Part shown: positions 56,436 through 64,000 of the stretch, piece after piece
Numbering within the stretch: the first letter of the stretch is position 1
How the letters are laid out: every line of letters starts with the position of its first letter
Source of the DNA: Sphingobium sp. AP49
GTDB lineage: Bacteria; Pseudomonadota; Alphaproteobacteria; Sphingomonadales; Sphingomonadaceae
Assembly: GCF_000281715.2 (NCBI RefSeq)
Contig: NZ_CP124576.1
Coordinates: forward strand, 3,665,501-3,729,500
Reading direction: 5' to 3'
Length of the DNA stretch: 64,000 bases
Program-made: the position numbers and the translations under genes
The notes under the pieces: model-generated
Databases searched by the model: none
Told to the model about the DNA's origin: nothing
Seen by the model: the letters and a program-made list of their open reading frames with translations, nothing else

Positions 56436-57428
56436 TCAGGCGGGCTGGAAGGCCGGGGCCGTTTCGGGATCGACGAACAATTCGTCCATCGTCATGCGGC
56501 GCGGGGTCAGCCCCTGGTCGAAGGCGGTCTTTTCCAGCGCCTCGATCGTCGCGCGGTTCGCCTCTATGCCATAGGGCAGCGGGTCGGGACCGACGATCTG
56601 CTGGAGTGCGCGATATTTGTCGGCGCCGGCGCCGGTGGCCTCGCCGGAATTGAGCTTGGCGACCCAGTCGTCCTTGGCGCGAGTGAAGGCGTCGTTCAGC
56701 GAGCGGGCGACCCAGGGATGCTGCTCCAGCACCGCATCCTTGACGACGATCGTGCCGTGCATCGGATAGACTTTGGTGCGGGCATAATAGTCCGCTTCCA
56801 GCTCGGCCGCATTGGGAAAGAGGTCGGGATAATTGGCCTCCACCTCCTGCCAGCCGTCGGTCGGCGCGCCGGTGCGGCCGATGCCCGCCGCCGCATCGAA
56901 GCCGGCGACGATATCGCCGCGCGCCATCATGTCGGCCAGGCTGTCGCCGGCGGCGACATGGCGGACATTGGCGGGCAGCTGCAATTCCTGCACATGCTCC
57001 TCGTCATCCACCCACCAGATGATCTTGTTGTTGTCGACGCCGAATTCGTCGATCAGCACCTGGCGCGTCCAGACGCCGGTGGTCACCGAATAGGCGCGCA
57101 CGCCGCAGGGCTTTCCTTCCAGATCCTTGGGGCTGACGATGCCCGCATCGGGGCGCACCAGCAGGCCCGAATGGTGGAAGCGGCGCACGACGAAGATCGG
57201 CAGCGCCTTGAACTTCTTTCCATAGGCGCGGGCGATGATGTAGGTGGTCGGCGCGATTTCGCAGACATCGAATTCCAGTTCGCGCACCATCCGGCGGAAG
57301 GCGCCGATCTGCGGCTTCACCGTCACGAATTCGGCATCCACCCCCTCGATCTCGATCGATCCGTCGCGGATCGCCGCGGTATGCGGATGCTCCGCAATGG
57401 CAATCTTCAGATGCAGTTTGTCGCCCAC
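56436..57428 (-). CDS. Pht5-like (4,5-dihydroxyphthalate decarboxylase family) protein B
   Basis: 330 residues, the length of Pht5. No signal peptide. Conserved stretches: FRRMVRELEFDVCEIAPTTY, VRRFHHSGLLVRPDAGI, CGVRAYSVTTGVWTRQVL, WWVDDEEHVQEL, and PLPYGIEANRATIEALE. The family decarboxylates 4,5-dihydroxyphthalate to protocatechuate. Start is GTG at 57428, eight bases after AGGAGAG. First gene of the catabolic operon and divergent from the LysR-type gene. Confidence 0.88.
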   Translation of the reverse strand: MGDKLHLKIAIAEHPHTAAIRDGSIEIEGVDAEFVTVKPQIGAFRRMVRELEFDVCEIAPTTYIIARAYGKKFKALPIFVVRRFHHSGLLVRPDAGIVSPKDLEGKPCGVRAYSVTTGVWTRQVLIDEFGVDNNKIIWWVDDEEHVQELQLPANVRHVAAGDSLADMMARGDIVAGFDAAAGIGRTGAPTDGWQEVEANYPDLFPNAAELEADYYARTKVYPMHGTIVVKDAVLEQHPWVARSLNDAFTRAKDDWVAKLNSGEATGAGADKYRALQQIVGPDPLPYGIEANRATIEALEKTAFDQGLTPRRMTMDELFVDPETAPAFQPA

Positions 57429-57906
57429 TCTACACTCTCCTGTCGGCCTGGTCCGCGAACCGGTGCCCATCAAGCCCGGTCCGCCTGTTCGGCCGCAAAA
57501 AGCTGTTCGCCGGCCCTTTAGTCAACGCACCCGCCAGCGAACCAAATGGACGCGGCGCACAACTTATAGGCCCGGTGCGCCCAGCCCCACCCTCCAGTGA
57601 TAAGTTTTGCGCTGCCATCGGCTTATATGGCGATTGGTTTCCTGCTTCATGGCGATAGGTTTTGCGCCGTGTGCGATTGATTTCATGCTGCCCGGCAGCC
57701 GTCACCGTCGCAGGAGACAACGTTATCATTCGAGAAGAATTAATATCTATCACTATGTATTATATATGTTTTTTATGGACAATCATGATGCTCGCGCCGC
57801 CATGACAGAGCGTCCGGACCAGCCGCCCAAGCCTTTCATTCCCAGGTGATCGCCATTGCCTCGCCAATAAATGTTCGGATAGAAATCGAGGGCGAGAGGA
57901 TAAGAA
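57429..57906. promoter_or_regulatory. Divergent control region of the aromatic cluster
   Basis: 478 bases between divergent starts. Contains tandem repeats at 57627-57662 and a markedly AT-rich stretch (about 57725-57785, with ATTATATATG) that could hold the lysR promoter. No gene was seen. Confidence 0.6.
57627..57662 (+). repeat. Tandem operator candidate, two 14-mers 22 bp apart
   Basis: ATGGCGATTGGTTT at 57627 and ATGGCGATAGGTTT at 57649 differ by one base and are offset by 22 bp, two helical turns. GTTTTGCGC also occurs twice (57604 and 57659). Good candidates for binding by the adjacent LysR-type protein. Confidence 0.55.
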
Positions 57907-59139
57907 ATGAGCAAGCAGGATAGTGCCGCCCGAGCGGCAGCGATCAGTTTCCGGCAGTTGCGTCTGTTCGCCGCGATCGGCGATCTGAAGAGCGTCCGCC
58001 GCGCCTCCGAAGAGTGCAGCCTGTCCCAGCCCGCCGTGACCCAGGCGCTCGCCAAGCTGGAGGAGCAGATCGGGTCCGTGCTGGTCGACCGGCGCGCCAG
58101 CGGCAGCTATCTCAATGAGCTGGGCGACCTGTTCCATGCCCGCATCCGCCGCTTCTTCGAGCAGGCCGAACAGGCGATCATGGAAGCGGGCGCCGCCGAT
58201 ACCAAGGTTGCGGCGCGGGCGATCATGAACCGCTTCACCCGGTCGCAGATCCGTACCGTGGTCGGCGCGATCGAGCATGGATCGTTCGACCGGGCGTCCG
58301 AGTCCGTCGGCATCTCCTCCGCCTCGCTGCAGCGCGCGGCCCGCGACCTGGAAAGCAACCTTGGCGTCTCGCTCTTCTACCGCACCGCCGCCGGCGTGCT
58401 GGTCAGCCCCTTGGGTAGCCAGTTCGGCCGCCGCATGAAGCTGGCGCTGCAGGAGATCGAATGGGGGATCGAGGAACTGGAAGCGGCCCAGGGCGGATCG
58501 ACCCGGCAGATGGTGATCGGCGCCATGCCCTTTGGCGGCAGCGTGCTGCTCGCATCGGTGCTTGACGATTTCCTGCGGCTCCACCCCCATGCCGACATCC
58601 GCATCATGAACGAGAGCGCGGCGGAAATGGCCAAGAGCCTGCGCGCGGGCGATGTCGATTTCGTGATCGGCCTGCTGCCCGAACTGGAATCGGGCGAGGT
58701 GATCCGCGAACCGCTGGCCCGTACGCCCTATTCGGTGGTCGCCCGGCGCGGCCATCCGCTCACACGCCTCGGCAAGGTATCGATCGAGGATCTGCGCGCC
58801 TATGACTGGGTGACGGGGACGGATGGGTCGAGCCGGCGCGCCTGTTTCGAGCGGATCTTCGCCGATGGCCCGGCGCCGCAGACCTCGATCGCCACCTGCG
58901 CCCTGCCGGTGATCCGCCACCTGCTCAAGCGCAGCGACCGGCTGACCCTGATGACAAGCTATGAGCTGGAGCATGAGGATAGTCTGCGCGCCGTGCTCTA
59001 TGGCCCTATAACGCCGGTGCCATCGCTGGGCATCACCATGCGCGCCAGTTGGCTGCCGACGCGGATGCACCAGGATTTCATCAACCTGATCCGTGCCCAT
59101 GTCAGCGCGCCGCGGCCGCATCTGCGCGACGTCGGCTGA
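57907..59139 (+). CDS. LysR-type regulator with two winged-helix domains
   Basis: 410 residues, about 100 longer than a normal LysR protein. A first helix-turn-helix at about 12-75 (FRQLRLFAAIGDLKSVRRASEECSLSQ-type; SQPAVTQALAKLEEQIG) is followed by a second at about 107-170 (RTVVGAIEHGSFDRASESV; SASLQRAARDLESNLGVSL, FYRTAAGVLVSPLG). The effector domain then begins at RQMVIGAMPFGG. Both DNA-binding parts keep the LysR pattern. Divergent from the catabolic operon and probably its activator. Start has GAGAGGATAAG upstream. Confidence 0.93.
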   Translation: MSKQDSAARAAAISFRQLRLFAAIGDLKSVRRASEECSLSQPAVTQALAKLEEQIGSVLVDRRASGSYLNELGDLFHARIRRFFEQAEQAIMEAGAADTKVAARAIMNRFTRSQIRTVVGAIEHGSFDRASESVGISSASLQRAARDLESNLGVSLFYRTAAGVLVSPLGSQFGRRMKLALQEIEWGIEELEAAQGGSTRQMVIGAMPFGGSVLLASVLDDFLRLHPHADIRIMNESAAEMAKSLRAGDVDFVIGLLPELESGEVIREPLARTPYSVVARRGHPLTRLGKVSIEDLRAYDWVTGTDGSSRRACFERIFADGPAPQTSIATCALPVIRHLLKRSDRLTLMTSYELEHEDSLRAVLYGPITPVPSLGITMRASWLPTRMHQDFINLIRAHVSAPRPHLRDVG

Positions 59140-59233
59140 CGGATTTCGATCAGGATGCGGGCAGGTTCGATCGCTGCCCGCGCCCCGCAGCCGTCACAGA
59201 GGATGGAATCCATTCCATCGGAGGTGACATCAT

Positions 59234-59989
59234 ATGGTTGAAACGATCCAGCAACTGGTCGAGGTGGCGACGCCCGACGGCATCTGCCCAGTCCATCTGC
59301 ACCGGCCCGTCGGCGAGGGCGCATGGCCGCTTGCCATCCTCTACATGGACGGCCCCGGCATCCGCCCGGCGGTGCAGGAAATGGCGGCACGACTGGCGGC
59401 GGCGGGCTATGTCGTCGCCCTGCCCGATCTCTTCTATCGCGCCGGCCCCTATCCGCCGGTCGATCCGAAGATCGTCTTCACCGATCCGGACCTGCGCGCA
59501 GCGCATCGCGACACCTATATGGCCACCGCGACGCCGAAAAATGTCATGAAGGATACCCAGGCGCTGCTGGATGCGCTGGCCGACCAGATCGACATCCTGC
59601 CCGGCGCGGTCGGTGTGGTTGGCTATTGCATGGGCGGGAGGCTGGCGCTGATCGCCGCCGGCACCTTCCCTGACAAGATCGCCGTCGCCGCATCCTATCA
59701 TGGCGGGGGCCTCGCCAATGACACGCCGTCCAGCCCGCATCTGCTGGCGCCGCAGATGCAGGCGAAAATCTATGTCGCCGGCGCGATCGAGGACGCGAAT
59801 TTCCCCGACGAGATGAAGGCGCGTCTGGAAGAGGCACTGACGCAGGCGGGGGTCGATCACCGAGTCGAGACCTATCCCGCGCGTCATGGCTGGGTGCCGC
59901 GCGATACGGCGGTGCATGATCCGGTCGAGGCCGAGCATCATTGGCAGACGCTGGTCCCGCTGTTCGACGGCGTGCTGAAAGCCGGCTGA
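59234..59989 (+). CDS. Dienelactone hydrolase family protein
   Basis: 251 residues, alpha/beta hydrolase with a Cys nucleophile in VVGYCMGGRLAL, Asp in AIEDANFP and His in ARHGWVP, the DLH triad. Cytosolic. May open a lactone formed in the neighbouring aromatic pathway. GGAGGTGA precedes the ATG. 94 bases after the LysR-type gene, possibly co-transcribed. Confidence 0.92.
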   Translation: MVETIQQLVEVATPDGICPVHLHRPVGEGAWPLAILYMDGPGIRPAVQEMAARLAAAGYVVALPDLFYRAGPYPPVDPKIVFTDPDLRAAHRDTYMATATPKNVMKDTQALLDALADQIDILPGAVGVVGYCMGGRLALIAAGTFPDKIAVAASYHGGGLANDTPSSPHLLAPQMQAKIYVAGAIEDANFPDEMKARLEEALTQAGVDHRVETYPARHGWVPRDTAVHDPVEAEHHWQTLVPLFDGVLKAG

Positions 59990-59998
59990 CACGAAAAA

Positions 59999-60025
59999 GG
60001 GGAGCGAACCAACGGTCCGCTCCCC
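59999..60025 (-). terminator. Terminator between dienelactone hydrolase and PD40 gene
   Basis: 8-bp perfect outer stem (59999-60006 and 60018-60025), extended inward past one mismatch. On the minus strand TTTTT follows, so it chiefly ends the PD40 gene; the hairpin may also serve the plus strand. Confidence 0.8.
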
Positions 60026-60046
60026 CGTCCCCGCCCCGGAGAAGGT

Positions 60047-61915
60047 TCAGAGATATTTGTTGTCGATGAACAGCGGCATGGAATCCTCCCACTTGCTGTC
60101 GGTCAGCATCTTCTTGTCGCTGCCATCGGCGTTCATCACGTAGATCTGGCCATATTGCTGAAACGTATTGTCGTAGAGCGCGGCCTCGTCGCGGAAGCCG
60201 TGCGCCGACCCGCTCCACATGATCCGGCCGTCCGGCGACCAGACCGCATGGCCGTCGCTTTCCAGCCCGTGGGTCAGTTGCTGCAGGTCCGACCCGTCGG
60301 GTGCGATGGTGCAGATCTGGAAGGTGGTGCCATTCACTTTCCGCGTGAAGACGATGCGCTTGCCGTCGGGCGACCAGCCGGGAAGATTGTCCAGCTCGGT
60401 CGTGAGCACGCGAATCTTGCCGGTGTCGAGATTGAGGACGCGCAACCCCTTTTCATCGTCGCCCCAGACGCGAAAGACGATTTCCTTGCCGTCCGCCGAG
60501 TAGCTGGGGAAGCCGGAATGGACGCGGCCATCGGTCAGCGCTTCATAGCTGCTGCCATCGGCCTTGACCCGCATCAGGGTTGCCTTGGCATAGGAGCGTT
60601 CGGCGAACCAGGTGCCCATGCCGAAGGCGATCCATTCGCCATCGGGCGACCAGGCCGGCTGGAAGGCGCCCGACAGCCCCTTCTTCACCATTTCCGGGTT
60701 CAGCCCCTTGTTCGACGCATCGAAGACGACGCGGCGGTCGCTGCCGTCCGGCTTCATCGAGACGATCGAGCTGTTGCCGAGCTGCTTTTCGGTGAAGGCC
60801 AGCATCCCCTGGCGCGAGAGGATCGGGAACACGTCCATATGGCGATATTCATAGTCCGCGTCCCAGCCATAGAGCGGCTTGAGCAGCGGCCGGACCGGGC
60901 GGAAGGCGACGACTTCGTAAAAGACCGACTTGCCGTCGGCCGACCAGCGCGGTGAGCGCAGGCCCGCGCGCTTGAAGCCGGGACGGCCCGATGTATAGGC
61001 GATCCCCTCTTCCGGCCCGCCCTTCATCAGATAGCCGATCTCGTCATTGGACAGGAAATGCGGCGCAACCTTCAGCCCCGCGCTGTTGGTATGTTCGATG
61101 CGTGCGCCGGTGGCGACGTCGACCGAGACGATCTGCGATTCCACCCGGCCGATCCATTCGGGACGGCGCGCGCCCCACGTCGCTTCGGTGGTGAGTTCAT
61201 AGAAGGCGATCCGCTTGCCATCCGGCGACCAGGCCGGCGAGCCCAGGCACCAGCCCTTGCGGCTGGCGACCTGGCGGAAGCCGGTGCCGTCGGCGCGGAT
61301 CACATAGATGCTGAGTTCCTGCGTATGTTCCCAGCCGCGCCCGTCATCATGGCCGCGCCAGCTGGTGTCGCGATCGCTGGAAAAGGCGATCCACTTGCCA
61401 TCGGGCGACCAGGCGGGACGGAAATAGCAGTCGGGGCTGTCGGCCTTGCCGCGCACATCGCCGATGCCGGTCAGTTGCTTCATCGCGCCGGACTTGACGT
61501 CCATCACCCAGATATTGGCGCGATAGCCGTTGCGGGTCGACACGAAGGCGAGCGTGCGCCCATCGGGCGACAGCACGCCGGCATCGTCCATCGACGATCC
61601 CTGCGCCAGCTGGCGAATGCCGCTGCCGTCCGGCAGGGCGATGAACAGGTCCGACTGGCCGTCGCCATTGCGTTCGGAGGTGAAGATGATGCGATCGCCC
61701 TTGGGCGAGAGGGTGACGTTGTAGTCATAAGCCGCATCCGCCAGCAGCTTGCGCTCGCCCGCGCCATCGGCGCCGGCGGTGTAGAGCGCGGACTGGGACG
61801 GGGCGATGCGGTTCATCAGCAGCACGCCCTTCTTGCCCGGCGCGGCCTTCGCAATGCCGACCTGGCTGAGCAGGACGCTGGCAGGCACGGCTGCCATAAA
61901 CTCTCGACGGTTCAC
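60047..61915 (-). CDS. Exported PD40/TolB-like beta-propeller protein
   Basis: 622 residues starting with GTG (VNRREFMAAVPASVLL) after GGGAGAGAG; the N-terminus has an RR-x-F-M Tat-like signal. Many WSPDGKWIAF-type PD40 repeats (for example PAWSPDGKRIAFYE and GWSPDGKRIVFTR) form beta-propellers. No peptidase domain follows, unlike dipeptidyl peptidases. Could bind polymers or proteins in the periplasm; function unknown. Divergent from a TBDR, a frequent pairing. Confidence 0.85.
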   Translation of the reverse strand: MNRREFMAAVPASVLLSQVGIAKAAPGKKGVLLMNRIAPSQSALYTAGADGAGERKLLADAAYDYNVTLSPKGDRIIFTSERNGDGQSDLFIALPDGSGIRQLAQGSSMDDAGVLSPDGRTLAFVSTRNGYRANIWVMDVKSGAMKQLTGIGDVRGKADSPDCYFRPAWSPDGKWIAFSSDRDTSWRGHDDGRGWEHTQELSIYVIRADGTGFRQVASRKGWCLGSPAWSPDGKRIAFYELTTEATWGARRPEWIGRVESQIVSVDVATGARIEHTNSAGLKVAPHFLSNDEIGYLMKGGPEEGIAYTSGRPGFKRAGLRSPRWSADGKSVFYEVVAFRPVRPLLKPLYGWDADYEYRHMDVFPILSRQGMLAFTEKQLGNSSIVSMKPDGSDRRVVFDASNKGLNPEMVKKGLSGAFQPAWSPDGEWIAFGMGTWFAERSYAKATLMRVKADGSSYEALTDGRVHSGFPSYSADGKEIVFRVWGDDEKGLRVLNLDTGKIRVLTTELDNLPGWSPDGKRIVFTRKVNGTTFQICTIAPDGSDLQQLTHGLESDGHAVWSPDGRIMWSGSAHGFRDEAALYDNTFQQYGQIYVMNADGSDKKMLTDSKWEDSMPLFIDNKYL

Positions 61916-62188
61916 TTCTCTCTCTCCCAGGAACGCCGGTACGCGCTCGCCCTTTTTTGCCTGTGCAGCGGCGCGGCCCATCTGGCCGATATCGTCCTGT
62001 TAGTCGAAGCGACCGACGTACGCATGCGGCGGATCGCAGAAATTATCGGGCGCTGTCGACTGCCTATAACCCATCGCGCCGCAGCTTGATTAATCCGCTC
62101 AATCACCAAAGGGCGACGCGATGGAACGGGCTGCAACAGAGCATTGTGCAGCCGCCTGCCGCGCAGCATTAGAATTGGGAGGAGGATA
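61916..62188. other. Divergent intergenic region PD40/TBDR
   Basis: 273 bases, no gene. Contains a 7-bp inverted repeat GGCTGCA-N11-TGCAGCC near 62134-62158 that might be an operator. Confidence 0.4.
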
Positions 62189-64000
62189 TATGCGCAAGAG
62201 CGGCACAACCGCCGGAGCCCGTCGTCTGGCTCTGCTGGCAAGCACCGGAATTTTCATCCTGACCTGCGGGTCGGCCATCGCGCAGGACAGCGCGCCACAA
62301 GGCACCGCCACCGACGGCGCGATCAGCGACATCATCGTCACCGCCCAGAAGCGATCGGAAAATGCGCAGAATGTGCCGATCGCCATCACCGCGCTCGACA
62401 ATAGCCAGTTGAGCGCGGCCGGTGTCTCCAGCACCGCCGATCTCAAGTCGACCGTCCCCGCCTTGAACGTCACCACCGCGACCGGCGGCATCGGCCTGCC
62501 GCGCATCCGCGGCATCGGCGCCACCGGCCAGGGACCGGGCATCGAGAACCCGGTCGCCGTCTATGTCGACGGAGTCTATTATGGCGCGTCCTTCGGCATC
62601 CTCCAGTCGATGTTCGATACCGAGCAGGTGGCGGTGCTGAAGGGGCCGCAGGGCACGCTGTTCGGCCGCAATGCGACCGGCGGCCTGATCCAGATCACCA
62701 CCATGGGGCCGAGCTACGACCTGACCGGCAAGGCGGAGATCGGTTACGACAATTACGACACGATCCACGCGGCGGGCTATGTCTCGTCGGGCATCACCGA
62801 CAAGATCGCCTTCAGCCTGGCCGGCCAATATGAGAATCGCCAGAGCGGCTATGGCAAGAATCTCTACACCGGCAATGATGTGCAGGCCGGCAGGAATTGG
62901 GGCGTGCGCGGCAAGCTCTTGTGGGAACCGACCGAGGACACGAAGGTGACGCTTGCGGCCGACGCCAATGGCCGCAATGCCAGCGAGCCAGCCTTCCGCA
63001 ATTTCGACCTCAATGCGCTGGGCCAGAATGTGACGCAGCAGATCATCGATCTGGGCGGCGACCCCGACCATGACATCTATTCCGATGTCGATCCGCACAT
63101 GCAGACCCGCGCCTGGGGATCCAGCCTGACGGTCGAGCAGGATTTCGGCGGCGCTTCGCTGAAAAGCATCACCGCCTACCGCAAGTCGACCTTCGACTAT
63201 TATTTCGATCCCGATGGCACGACATTGAAGCGCATCGTCATCGACAACAGCCAGTTCGACAAGCAGTTCACCCAGGAGTTGAACCTGGTGTCGGAAGCGG
63301 GCGGCCCGTTCAAATGGGTGCTGGGCGGCTTCTACATGCATGGCAAGGCGGGCAATGATCCGGCCCGCACCACCGGCCTCTTCACCTTTGGCGGCAACGG
63401 CTATAGCGACAATATCAATTACCAGACGCTCGACAGCTTCGCCGGCTTTGCCGAGGGCACCTACAGCTTCGGCGCCAGCACCAACTTGACCGCCGGCCTG
63501 CGCTACACCAGCGACAAGCGCGAGCTCAACGCCTATACCGTGTCCTATAACGGCAATACGAAAGTGACGACGACCTCACCCACGGTGGAGGAAAGCGCAA
63601 CCTTCAACAAGCTGACCTGGCGCCTGTCACTCGACCATCGCTTCTCGCCCGAGCTGCTGGCCTATGCCAGCTATAATCGCGGCTTCCGCAGCGGCGCCTA
63701 TATTCCGCAGGCGACGCCGATCGTGCTGCTGCAGCCCGATGTCGTCGACGCCTATGAAATCGGCATCAAGTCCGACCTGTTCGACCGCAAGGTGCGGCTG
63801 AACATCGCCGGCTATTATTATGACGAACAGAATATCCAGGTTCAGCAGGTCATTTCCGGCGTCAACAGCGCCTATAATGCCGATGGCGCCCATATCTATG
63901 GCATCGATGCCGACTTCACCTGGCGCGTGACCCAGAATTTCCGCCTGTTCGGCGGCGTCAACTATACCCATGCGCGCTATACCGGCTTCACCAATGCGAT
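62189..64000 (+). CDS. TonB-dependent receptor, N-terminal part (cut by window edge)
   Basis: At least 604 residues, open to the last base. GGAGGAGG lies just before the ATG. Signal peptide to AIAQD, TonB box SDIIVTAQKRSENAQNVPIA, plug with PRIRGIGATGQGPGIEN and LKGPQGTLFGRNATGG, then barrel strands (FAEGTYSFGAST, YASYNRGFRSGAY). It belongs to the large sphingomonad class of receptors tied to aromatic or terpenoid uptake. Ligand unknown. Confidence 0.93.

Noticed and set aside
48253..57428. The two Pht5-like proteins as ABC transporter binding proteins
   Set aside because: Neither has a signal peptide and no ABC permease lies in the cluster; the motifs match the decarboxylase family sharing the fold.

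Overview
The window looks like chromosomal DNA of a sphingomonad (Sphingobium/Novosphingobium-type alphaproteobacterium). This is judged from the high GC content, several large TonB-dependent receptors (TBDRs), sphingomonad-style intergenic palindromes and a LigJ-type enzyme of aromatic meta-cleavage. It is gene-dense. I see no rRNA, CRISPR array or intact insertion sequence. There is one tRNA, tRNA-Ser(GGA).

Region 1 (1-14 kb) is mostly housekeeping: the end of an M20 peptidase; an OmpR-type two-component system with a small exported partner; a TauE/SafE exporter; alanine dehydrogenase with a divergent Lrp regulator; an exported peptidyl-prolyl isomerase; tRNA-Ser; membrane quinoprotein glucose dehydrogenase followed by an OprB-like porin; and a TetR regulator divergent from a type II NADH dehydrogenase.

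Region 2 (14-37 kb) is a complete PQQ-dependent alcohol oxidation island. It contains a PQQ alcohol dehydrogenase with an Asp-x-Asp lanthanide-type signature, a PedF-like cytochrome c, pseudoazurin, a CxxxCW rhodanese-like protein, a SoxYZ-like carrier, a zinc metallohydrolase, a beta-propeller protein, a substrate-binding protein, aldehyde dehydrogenase, DUF779, acetyl-CoA synthetase, two TBDRs and a porin. Its likely regulators are a LuxR-type response regulator and a FIST protein/hybrid histidine kinase pair. Together these would take an alcohol to aldehyde, acid and acetyl-CoA. The main discovery is a 12-bp box (consensus CCAARGTCCAAT), present about twelve times. Nearly every promoter of the island has one about 47-86 bp before the start codon, and in half the copies a TA-containing -10-like hexamer begins exactly 22 bp later. 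This is the layout expected of an activator bound at about -40.

Region 3 (37-46 kb) is a plus-strand operon: a TBDR, a secreted alpha/beta hydrolase, a PEBP-carboxylesterase fusion, a GlcG/HbpS-type protein and a ThDP-dependent enzyme. It looks like an uptake and hydrolysis system for an unknown ester.

Region 4 (47-60 kb) is an aromatic-acid-type catabolic cluster on the minus strand: a Pht5-like decarboxylase, a LigJ-like hydratase, an amidohydrolase, an MFS transporter, a LigB-like protein, an HpaI-like aldolase, a ThDP enzyme, a second Pht5-like protein and an SDR. It is divergent from a LysR-type regulator that appears to have two DNA-binding domains. A dienelactone hydrolase follows the regulator. 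Several of the enzymes lack canonical catalytic residues, so the substrate is not obvious. The window ends with an exported PD40 beta-propeller protein and a divergent TBDR cut by the window edge.
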